Part shown: one piece after another, positions 6,603 to 11,908 of the stretch
Layout: each line of letters begins with the position of its first letter
Position numbering within the stretch: position 1 is the first letter of the stretch
Notes under the pieces: model-generated
The model's input: the letters and a program-made list of their open reading frames with translations, nothing else
The model's database searches: none
Told to the model about the DNA's origin: nothing
Assembly (NCBI GenBank): GCA_023416195.1
Contig: JAEZID010000004.1
Span: forward strand, 1 to 11,908
Reading direction: 5' to 3'
Length of the DNA stretch: 11,908 nt
DNA from: Pseudomonadota bacterium
GTDB lineage: Bacteria > Pseudomonadota > Alphaproteobacteria > Azospirillales > Azospirillaceae
Program-made: the position numbers and the translations under genes

Positions 6603-6718
6603 GGAAGCGGTTACGTCACAGCCCGGAAACGCCACCTTGGCGCGAAGGCTTCGCGATCGCCGCCCTACGATCCGATTCACCGGCGGCAACGTCCGTTTCC
6701 CGCACCGCATCGCCTCGT

Positions 6719-7462
6719 TCAGGCGGCGCGATGAGCCCGGTGCCGTTCACCCTTGGTCCGGCCGCCCTTGGTCCGGAGCCGGGCCTTCCGGCGCTGCTCC
6801 CCCTTGTCTCCGTACATCTTCACGTCGGCCTGCCGGATGACGTCGTCCTCGTGATCCTCGGCGCCATAAGTCTGGATGCCGAGGGAGAAGCGGATCGGCA
6901 GTTCCGCGCCGCCCCATTGGGCGTGCTGACTGCGGGCCTGTTCCGCCAGCTGGCGGGCGCGGGCAGCCCCCGCTTCGGCGTCGGTGTTGGTCAGCAGCAC
7001 GGCGAACTCGTCGCCGCCCAGCCGGGCCACCACGTCCTCCTGCCGGACCGCACCGACGATCAGCCGCGCCACCTGACGCAGGTAGGCGTCGCCCGCCAGA
7101 TGCCCATGCGTGTCGTTGATCGCCTTGAAGCCGTCGAGATCGATCATGACCAGGACGCCGCCCGCCGTACCGTGACGCCGGGCCGAGGCCAGTTCGCGCC
7201 GGAAGTGGCTGTAGAAGCCGCGCCGGTTCAGCAATCCGGTCAGCTCGTCCGTCATCGTCAGGCTTTCCAGATAGGCGATCCGTTCCTGCTGTTCGGCGAT
7301 CATCGCCTTGGCGTCGGCCAGCTGCTGGGCCAGAGCGTCCGGTTCGATGGCCCGAGGAGCACCAAGCCGCACGCCGCGCACGACCGAGGTCCAGGCCAGG
7401 CCGTCGAAGCGTTCGGCGGCGGCGTGGGGCTTGGGCTCCAGAGCGGTGACAGTGGCGTTCAT
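6719..7462 (-). CDS. Stand-alone GGDEF diguanylate cyclase
   Basis: The 247-aa product has a short N-terminal segment with no recognisable sensor, a probable coiled coil (about 40-68, DALAQQLADAKAMIAEQQERI) leading into DELTGLLNRRGF, and a GGDEF domain (about 70-225). Key residues: metal ligand D108 (IDLDGFK), GGDEF at 149-153, and inhibitory RxxD at R140-D143, five residues upstream. It should make c-di-GMP with product inhibition. The last 27 or so residues are strikingly basic (KGEQRRKARLRTKGGRTKGE onward). No signal peptide or membrane segment is seen, so it is cytoplasmic. ATG 7462 is chosen because GAGGAG lies 7 nt upstream; the frame stays open to 7609, but that extension is Arg/Lys-rich with poor start contexts. 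It is about 230 bp upstream of divK, separated by the CtrA-like site, so probably a separate transcript. Confidence 0.88.
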   Translation of the reverse strand: MNATVTALEPKPHAAAERFDGLAWTSVVRGVRLGAPRAIEPDALAQQLADAKAMIAEQQERIAYLESLTMTDELTGLLNRRGFYSHFRRELASARRHGTAGGVLVMIDLDGFKAINDTHGHLAGDAYLRQVARLIVGAVRQEDVVARLGGDEFAVLLTNTDAEAGAARARQLAEQARSQHAQWGGAELPIRFSLGIQTYGAEDHEDDVIRQADVKMYGDKGEQRRKARLRTKGGRTKGERHRAHRAA

Positions 7463-7649
7463 CGGTCGGCTCCTCATGATCGAAGAGATCTGCGCCGTCC
7501 TCTCAGCAACCGCCATGCCAACTCTGAAACCCTTGCGCCGCTTGCCTTTGCCGCGCGGCAGTTTCTTCCGCCGCCCTATCCTGCCCGGCAGCATTTTCCT
7601 CCAGGCCATCGCTGCCCGGCAAAAATGGACGGCATTTTAGAAAATTTGA

Positions 7650-8630
7650 TCAGACAACCCGGTCCGGCGGCTCGGCCCCGGCAAAGAAGGCATCCAGATT
7701 GTCCAGCGCCTTGAACCCCATGGCGTTGCGCGTCTCCACGGTGGCGCTGCCGAGGTGCGGCAGCAGGAACGCGTTTTCCAGCCCGCGATAGCCGGGGTGC
7801 AGGTTCGGTTCGTTCTCGAACACGTCGAGACCAGCGGCGGCGATCCGTCCGCTCCTCAAGGCGGCGATCAGCGCCTCGTCGTCCACGACGGTACCGCGCG
7901 CGGTGTTCACCACGACGGCGCGCGGCGGCAGCCTTTCGATGCGCGCGGCGTTCAGCCAATGCCGCGTCTCCGGCGTCGCCGGAAAATGCAGGGACAACAC
8001 GTCGCTCACCGCCAGCATCGCTTCCGGGTCGGCGTGGAAAATCGCTCCTTCCTCCAACTCCATCGGCAGGCGCTTGCGATTGCTGTAGTGGATGGTCATG
8101 CCGAAGGCCCGCGCCCGGCGCGCCACCGCCTGCCCGATTCGGCCCATGCCGATGATGCCCAGCCGCTTGCCGCCCAGATGGATCCCAAGAAGCTGCGTCG
8201 GCGTCCAGCCGGTCCAGGCATCGGCGCGGATCATCCGCTCTCCCTCCGACGCGCGGCGGGCGGCGCCCAGCATCAGCAGCAACGCGATGTCGGCGGTCGC
8301 GTCGGTCAGCACGTCCGGCGTGTTGGTGACCACCAGCCCACGCGCCTTGGCGGCGCTCAGATCGATGTGGTCGGTTCCGACCGAAAAGGTGGCGAGGACG
8401 CGCACACTGTCGGGCAGTGCCTTGATCGCATCCGCGTCCAGCCTGTCCCCAGCGGAGCACAACACACCGTCGGCGCCCTGCGCCCGTGCGGCGATATCCG
8501 TCCCCGACAGAGCCTTGTCCTCGGGATTCAGCCGCGCGTCGTAGTCGCGCACCGCACGCGCCTCCACCGCGTCGGGCAAGCGCCGGGTCAGCACCAGGAC
8601 GGGCCGCGAAGCTTGGGCGTTGGTGCGCAT
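7650..8630 (-). CDS. D-2-hydroxyacid dehydrogenase, glyoxylate/hydroxypyruvate reductase type
   Basis: This 326-aa protein has the D-isomer-specific 2-hydroxyacid dehydrogenase fold. A split substrate-binding domain (about 10-105 and the C-terminus) flanks a Rossmann domain. The nucleotide loop is GMGRIG (161-166). Catalytic residues are R245 (NTARG), E274 (DVFENEP) and H292 (LLPHLGSAT). SVGTDHIDL (83-91) and NTPDVLTDATADIAL (103-117) are typical of the glyoxylate reductase branch (GRHPR/GyaR). Basic residues after strand 2 (SNRKR, 183-187) suggest NADPH over NADH. The likely reaction is reduction of glyoxylate to glycolate or hydroxypyruvate to D-glycerate in the cytoplasm; exact substrate is inferred. 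ATG 8630 is preceded by GGAAGGA at 7-nt spacing, so it is preferred over the open extension to 8723. Adjacent genes are not metabolic. It diverges from eipB. Confidence 0.92.
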   Translation of the reverse strand: MRTNAQASRPVLVLTRRLPDAVEARAVRDYDARLNPEDKALSGTDIAARAQGADGVLCSAGDRLDADAIKALPDSVRVLATFSVGTDHIDLSAAKARGLVVTNTPDVLTDATADIALLLMLGAARRASEGERMIRADAWTGWTPTQLLGIHLGGKRLGIIGMGRIGQAVARRARAFGMTIHYSNRKRLPMELEEGAIFHADPEAMLAVSDVLSLHFPATPETRHWLNAARIERLPPRAVVVNTARGTVVDDEALIAALRSGRIAAAGLDVFENEPNLHPGYRGLENAFLLPHLGSATVETRNAMGFKALDNLDAFFAGAEPPDRVV

Positions 8631-8673
8631 GGGTGTATCCTTCCAATTCACAAGGTATTGAGGTCGGCGGGCC

Positions 8674-8702
8674 TTCCGGTCCGGGACCGAAACACCCATA
8701 AT
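8674..8702 (+). promoter_or_regulatory. Weak candidate promoter for eipB
   Basis: CATAAT (8697-8702) matches five of six -10 positions. With a 17-bp spacer the -35 would be TTCCGG (8674-8679), a poor match. The site lies in the 107-bp region between the divergent dehydrogenase and eipB genes, and the start would be about 30 nt 5' of the eipB GTG. No comparably good promoter is seen for the dehydrogenase. Confidence 0.3.
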
Positions 8703-8737
8703 CCATCTGACGTTTCCAATCACCCGCCAAACTGACC

Positions 8738-9595
8738 GTGGATTTCACCTTGCAGAACCGCCGCACCGCCGCCCGCCTCGCCGTCTGCGCGACCTTCGGC
8801 GCGTTCCTGCTGGGCCTCGCGCCCATACCCGCCGCCCAGGCGGCTCCGGGGGCAACCTCTGGCGCGGCGGCGGAGATCCTGCCGCATCGTGCCGTATACA
8901 AGATGTCGCTGCTGTCCGCGCGCAACAGCTCCAAGGTCAGCGACGTGCGCGGCCGCATGATGTTCGAATGGGCCGACGCCTGCGACGGCTGGACGACGGA
9001 ACAGCGATTCCAGCTGCGCTTCGTCTACGCCGAGGGCGATGAGATGGCCATGAACACCAACTACACGACGTGGGAGGCGAAGGACGGCCGGCGCTATCGC
9101 TTCAACGTGCGCAAGCTGATCAACGGCGAGGTGGACGAAGAGGTGCGCGGCGAAGCCCGGCTGGAGAAGGACGGCACCGGCACCGCCACCTTCACCAGAC
9201 CCGAAGCGCAGGAAATGACGCTGCCCGACGCCACCATGTTCCCGACAGCGCACACGCTGGCGATCCTCGACCACGCCGGTGCGGGCGACAACTTCTTCAA
9301 CCGAATCGTCTTCGACGGCGCCGACGCGGAGGGCGCCACCGAGGTCTCCACCGTGATCGGCAAGGGCGACACGGTGAAGGGGGACGGAACCGACCCGCTT
9401 CTGAAGGGCAAGAAGGGGTGGCCGGTGCGCATGGCCTTCTTCCCGCTGAAAAGCGATGCCGCCCAGCCGGAATACGAGATGAGCCTGCGCCTGTTGCAGA
9501 ACGGCGTCGCCGAATCCATGCAGATCGACTACGGCGATTTCACCGTGAACGCCATTCTCGAAAAGGTTGAAGCCTTGCCGAAATCCGGTTGCTAA
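8738..9595 (+). CDS. eipB: EipB-family (DUF1849) periplasmic envelope-integrity protein
   Basis: This 285-aa protein has a clear Sec signal peptide: basic n-region (QNRRTAARLA), hydrophobic core (about 14-30) and AQA cleavage site after residue 35. The mature part fits the DUF1849/EipB family: HRAVYKMSL near the start, GRMMFEWADACDGW, a WEAKDGRRYRFN segment and LPDATMFPTAHT. EipB of Brucella is a periplasmic spiral beta-protein needed for envelope integrity, with a conserved disulfide between a cysteine near the N-terminus and one near the C-terminus. The mature protein here has exactly two cysteines, C82 (ACDGW) and the final residue C285, matching that pattern. The start is GTG 8738 because in-frame stops lie at 8699 and 8708; a TTG four codons on is an alternative. 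No Shine-Dalgarno is evident. The family is essentially alphaproteobacterial. Confidence 0.88.
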   Translation: MDFTLQNRRTAARLAVCATFGAFLLGLAPIPAAQAAPGATSGAAAEILPHRAVYKMSLLSARNSSKVSDVRGRMMFEWADACDGWTTEQRFQLRFVYAEGDEMAMNTNYTTWEAKDGRRYRFNVRKLINGEVDEEVRGEARLEKDGTGTATFTRPEAQEMTLPDATMFPTAHTLAILDHAGAGDNFFNRIVFDGADAEGATEVSTVIGKGDTVKGDGTDPLLKGKKGWPVRMAFFPLKSDAAQPEYEMSLRLLQNGVAESMQIDYGDFTVNAILEKVEALPKSGC

Positions 9596-9672
9596 CGCCT
9601 CCGCGCCACAGCCTGTTCGGACAAAATTCCCAGAGATTGAACACCACCTGCAAGAGAGGTTTACTACCTTTG

Positions 9673-9690
9673 GCCAGTCCGCCGACTGGC
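9673..9690. promoter_or_regulatory. Hairpin/dyad upstream of the 75-aa gene
   Basis: GCCAGTC (9673-9679) and GACTGGC (9684-9690) form a perfect 7-bp stem with a CGCC loop. It ends 38 bp before the ATG of the next gene. TACTAT (9697-9702), just 3' of it, resembles a -10 box, so the dyad would overlap the expected -35 region and could be an operator. No good -35 is visible. The 133-bp gap from the eipB stop to this gene shows nothing else. Confidence 0.4.
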
Positions 9691-9728
9691 GCGTTGTACT
9701 ATGCGCCTGCGCCAAGAAGGGGTTCCTC

Positions 9729-9956
9729 ATGAGCAAGAAGCAGGTTCTGGTTGGTCAGGTGTTCCAGTCCGTCAGTTCGCCCAACGGCCGTTCCTGGCGC
9801 GTGGAAGCAACCTTCACCATGCTCGGAATCCCGCACGCACAGATGGTCAGCATCGAGGATGAAGGCGATTCCAAGACGCTCAGCTGCCTCGTCCTGGTCG
9901 ATCCCGACCACTATCGCCTGATCGGGTCCCCGCCCCCCGGCAGCGTCGCGGCCTGA
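9729..9956 (+). CDS. Small conserved-looking hypothetical protein, 75 aa
   Basis: The 75-aa product starts MSKKQVLVGQVFQSVSSPNG and ends SPPPGSVAA. I do not recognise a named family. It is predicted mostly beta (alternating hydrophobics in RSWRVEATFTML, AQMVSIEDEG and KTLSCLVLVDPDHYRLIG), consistent with a small SH3-like barrel, with no signal peptide or membrane segment. It has one cysteine (C53). The start is ATG 9729, preceded by AAGAAGGGG at about 6-nt spacing. The frame is open further upstream to 9567, but that stretch overlaps the eipB 3' end and has no matching start context. Codon use matches its neighbours, so it looks native. It is convergent with the RTX gene and 133 bp from eipB; no functional link is evident. 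Confidence 0.75.
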   Translation: MSKKQVLVGQVFQSVSSPNGRSWRVEATFTMLGIPHAQMVSIEDEGDSKTLSCLVLVDPDHYRLIGSPPPGSVAA

Positions 9957-9988
9957 GCCGAACAGAACGTTCCTCCGCCGCAAGAAGA

Positions 9989-10018
9989 CCTGCCTGAGGG
10001 GGATAGGGCGTAGGCAGG
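9989..10018. terminator. Inverted repeat between convergent genes, possible weak terminator
   Basis: CCTGCCT (9989-9995) pairs with AGGCAGG (10012-10018) around a 16-nt loop. It lies in the 69-bp gap between the 75-aa gene (plus) and the 3' end of the RTX gene (minus). Neither side has a T-run, so function as an intrinsic terminator is doubtful; a 3'-end stabiliser or Rho-dependent termination would fit equally. Confidence 0.35.
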
Positions 10019-10025
10019 CGCCGGC

Positions 10026-11908
10026 CTACACAGAGACGAACCACATGGAACGGTTCTCGGACAGGCTGGCCACTCCCTCCAGCAGCACGACGCTGCCGTC
10101 GCTCACCGCCACGCGGGTGCCGGCACCGTACGAGGAGACGGTCCAGGTCAGACCGGCCTGGATCTGCAAGCGATCGCCCTCCTCCGCGTTGAAGTCAGTG
10201 ATGGTGTCAATGCCCGTGCCGCCGCCGATCACGAATCGGTCGGCCCCGGCCCCGCCGGTGAGCGTGTCGTCCCCCAGGTCCCCGAACAGCCAGTCGTCAC
10301 CCAGATCACCGAACAGGCGGTCGCCGTCCTGCCCGCCGAACAGGGTGTCGGCGCCCTGCCCGCCGAACAGCGTGTCCGCTCCGCCGTTGCCGCACAGGAC
10401 ATCCGCCCCAGCGTTGCCGTGAAGCGCGTCGGCCTCGGCACCGCCGGCCAGCGTGTCCGCGCCGGCTCCCCCGAACAGCGTGTCGCGGCCAAGGTCTCCC
10501 GACAGCCAATCGTCGCCCAGGTCGCCAGACAGCCAATCGTCACCCCGGCCACCATGGACTTGGTCGTTGCCCTGCCCGCCGTGCAGCGTGTCGGCCCCGG
10601 CGTTGCCGTACAGCCGGTCGTCGCCAACGTTGCCGTTTGCCCAATCGCTGTCGTCGCCACCGTGCAGCGTATCGTCGCCCTCGCCGCCGGTGACCGTGTC
10701 GTTGCCCTCGTCGCCGTAGAGCAGGTCGTTGCCGCCCAGCGATCCCACGACATCGTCGCCGCCGCCGCCGTGCAGCGTGTCGTCGTCGGCGCCCAGGACG
10801 ACGATCTGCCGGCCGCCGCCGCCCATCACGGCCTGCGACCCGGCCCCACCCGTCACCCGCGCGTCCCCAAGGATGACCGCAAACTCGACGTTCTGAAGCT
10901 CGATCGTCGTCCCTGGCGGCAGGTTGCGCAGGTCAAGAACCAGCGCCTCCTGCGTACCGGTGGCACCGGCTGGTGCGGAGATGACGATGGGCTGCTCCGG
11001 CGCCCGGGTCGTGCCGGCCGGCACGCTCGGCACGATGGTGCGCAGGACGACCTGGGTGTCGGCGGACAGATTGCCGAGGACGTCCATGGCGAACTGCACC
11101 ATCGAACCGTCGCCGGATCGGGTGCCAAGGGTGCTCGTCAGGTCCGCCAGCGCCTGAGACGGAGGCTGCGGTCCGCCGGTCGGGCCTTCCACGCGCAGCC
11201 CGAACCCGGCCGGCAGATCGGCCCCCAGCAGCGCGGCGCCATCGCTGCCCCTGACCAAGGGCACGCTGATGCTCGGGATCGGCTGTCCAGTGCGCGGGTC
11301 GACCGTGGGGACGGTCGAAATTGAAACGACCTCGATCGGCTTCCCGGAACCGTCCGTCTCGGTCCTCGTCACTACGGGCACGCCGTTCACGATTTCCGTG
11401 TTTGGAGTGCCGGGCGGCGTGCTTGGGGGCGTCGATGGGCCGGGGTCGGCGGGCGGAGGTGGCGGTGGGTTGGCTACCGTAAGAGTGAAAGCCTGATAAG
11501 CGGTGTTGCCGGCGGTATCCGTGGCGTTCAGGTAAAGCTTGTAGCTTCCGGCCGCGAGCGCCGTGGCCCCGACCTTCAGTGCGCTGCCGTCGATGCTGAA
11601 GGCGCCGTTGTTGGCGTCGTTGCTGCCGTCGCCGGTGGCGAACGCGTAGGTGATGGTATGGGTGTCGCTGGCCGACAGCGTGGCGAGGCTGGCGCCGCTG
11701 GTCGTGACGGTCGAACTCAGGCTGGTCGTCGAGAGCGCCAGCCCGGTCGGCGCCGTGGTGTCGATGACCACCGCGTAGGCAGCGGACGCGTCGGAGGTGT
11801 TGTTGGACGCGTCGGTCGCCTTGGCGGTGAAGCTGTAGCCGCCCTCGGCCAGGGTGACGCCGCTGTGGTCGAAGGTCCAGTTGCCCGAACCGTCAGCGTT
11901 CGTCGTGC
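10026..11908 (-). CDS. RTX-type secreted protein with Ig-like and cadherin-like domains (5' end beyond window)
   Basis: The frame is open from the window's right edge to a TAG at 10026-10028, giving about 626 codons of a larger protein. In N-to-C order: the end of a bacterial Ig-like repeat (DGSGNWTFDHSGVTLAEGGY, then VVIDTTAPTG); a cadherin-like segment (SASDTHTITYAFATGDG to YQAFTLTV); a Pro-rich linker beginning PPPPPP; about 210 residues of unrecognised beta-rich sequence; 21 tandem RTX nonapeptides; and a C-terminal segment (GIDTITDFNAEEGDRLQIQ) ending SMWFVSV. RTX repeats bind Ca2+ and fold after export through a type I system, whose signal lies at the extreme C-terminus. The multidomain layout suggests a large surface adhesin or secreted biofilm protein rather than an enzyme; no catalytic motif is visible. 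No ABC exporter genes are in the window. A single cysteine lies in RTX unit 15. The GTG at 11769-11771 is not taken as the start because the Ig-like domain continues upstream. Confidence 0.92.
   Translation of the reverse strand, partial: TTNADGSGNWTFDHSGVTLAEGGYSFTAKATDASNNTSDASAAYAVVIDTTAPTGLALSTTSLSSTVTTSGASLATLSASDTHTITYAFATGDGSNDANNGAFSIDGSALKVGATALAAGSYKLYLNATDTAGNTAYQAFTLTVANPPPPPPADPGPSTPPSTPPGTPNTEIVNGVPVVTRTETDGSGKPIEVVSISTVPTVDPRTGQPIPSISVPLVRGSDGAALLGADLPAGFGLRVEGPTGGPQPPSQALADLTSTLGTRSGDGSMVQFAMDVLGNLSADTQVVLRTIVPSVPAGTTRAPEQPIVISAPAGATGTQEALVLDLRNLPPGTTIELQNVEFAVILGDARVTGGAGSQAVMGGGGRQIVVLGADDDTLHGGGGDDVVGSLGGNDLLYGDEGNDTVTGGEGDDTLHGGDDSDWANGNVGDDRLYGNAGADTLHGGQGNDQVHGGRGDDWLSGDLGDDWLSGDLGRDTLFGGAGADTLAGGAEADALHGNAGADVLCGNGGADTLFGGQGADTLFGGQDGDRLFGDLGDDWLFGDLGDDTLTGGAGADRFVIGGGTGIDTITDFNAEEGDRLQIQAGLTWTVSSYGAGTRVAVSDGSVVLLEGVASLSENRSMWFVSV
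10230..10796 (-). repeat. RTX array: 21 in-phase 27-bp units (GGxGxDxUx)
   Basis: Twenty-one consecutive 9-residue units, from LGADDDTLH to GGAGADRFV, run without a single insertion or deletion. Most fit GGxGxDxLx. Degenerate units include 3 (SLGGNDLLY), 6 (GGDDSDWAN), 14 (GGAEADALH) and 18 (GGQDGDRLF). Units 10, 11 and 19 carry DDWL, and GDLG replaces GGxG in units 11, 12, 19 and 20. Units 8-13 resemble units 16-21 position by position, implying a 72-residue (216-bp) higher-order period. Each pair of turns should bind Ca2+ in a parallel beta-roll. Confidence 0.93.

Noticed and set aside
6641..6655. CGCGAAG-G-CTTCGCG palindrome 3' of the small diguanylate cyclase as a terminator
   Set aside because: There is a usable loop only if the stem is cut to 5 bp, and no T-run follows on the minus strand. 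Too weak to call.
7463..7609. N-terminal extension of the small diguanylate cyclase to 7609
   Set aside because: The extra 49 residues are an Arg/Lys-rich jumble. The GGAGG before Met6 is only 3 nt away, whereas the ATG at 7462 has GAGGAG at 7 nt.
7581..7621. CTGCCCGGCA direct repeat (7581-7590 and 7612-7621)
   Set aside because: A 10-bp GC-rich repeat 31 bp apart is not surprising at this base composition, and no matching symmetry or promoter geometry was seen.
8631..8723. N-terminal extension of the hydroxyacid dehydrogenase to 8723
   Set aside because: The enzyme family starts near the ATG at 8630, which has GGAAGGA upstream. The extension would also cover the intergenic region shared with eipB.
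9567..9728. N-terminal extension of the 75-aa gene to 9567
   Set aside because: It overlaps the eipB 3' end in another frame, lacks a start context, and its sequence does not continue the beta pattern. ATG 9729 has a proper ribosome-binding site.
9960..9972. GAAC-N5-GTTC resembling an alphaproteobacterial LexA (SOS) box
   Set aside because: The alphaproteobacterial LexA motif needs GAAC/GTTC halves with N7 spacing. The spacing is wrong, and the site lies 3' of a gene rather than in a promoter.
1..11908. CRISPR arrays, insertion sequences, tRNA or rRNA genes, toxin-antitoxin or defence genes
   Set aside because: I looked for these and found no spaced direct repeats, transposase motifs, tRNA-like cloverleaf sequence or defence-family motifs. 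The only tandem repeats encode the RTX protein.

Overview
The window is high-GC chromosomal DNA from an alphaproteobacterium, most likely Azospirillum or a close relative in the Rhodospirillales. This is inferred from gene content. It carries an adjacent divK-pleD pair, an EipB-type (DUF1849) periplasmic protein, and an RNase R gene that apparently follows topA. I could not run a database search, so genus and gene identities rest on motif reading and recall. Most of the window looks like ordinary core genome. I see no mobile element, CRISPR array, tRNA or rRNA.

Layout. Bases 1-45 are the 3' tail of an upstream gene, probably topA. A perfect 28-bp palindrome separates it from rnr (RNase R, plus strand, TTG start). 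Next come a secreted S41/C-terminal processing peptidase and rpmG (ribosomal protein L33, 55 aa). rpmG has its own TTGACA/TATCTT promoter, a leader hairpin followed by six T, and a clean downstream terminator. From about 4.59 to 8.63 kb everything lies on the minus strand. In transcription order these genes are a D-2-hydroxyacid dehydrogenase (glyoxylate/hydroxypyruvate reductase type), a small stand-alone diguanylate cyclase, divK, and pleD, which ends at an intrinsic terminator. eipB (plus) diverges from the dehydrogenase and is followed by a 75-aa gene of unknown function. The right edge holds the C-terminal part (about 626 codons) of a large RTX-type secreted protein on the minus strand, whose 5' end lies outside the window.

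How the genes fit together. DivK is a single-domain receiver and PleD a REC-REC-GGDEF diguanylate cyclase. In Caulobacter they are paired outputs of the DivJ/PleC kinases and control CtrA activity and c-di-GMP. Here a CtrA-like box (GTAA-N7-TTAAC) lies about 100 bp upstream of divK, which would close a regulatory loop. A second GGDEF enzyme sits just upstream, so two diguanylate cyclases with intact inhibitory sites flank DivK. The S41 protease, EipB and RTX protein act outside the cytoplasm but are not evidently one system.

The best leads are the CtrA-like site, the leader hairpin of rpmG, the very basic tail of the small diguanylate cyclase, the 75-aa unknown, and the 21-unit RTX array with a 72-residue higher-order period and a rare cysteine. 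No wholly new multi-gene system is evident.
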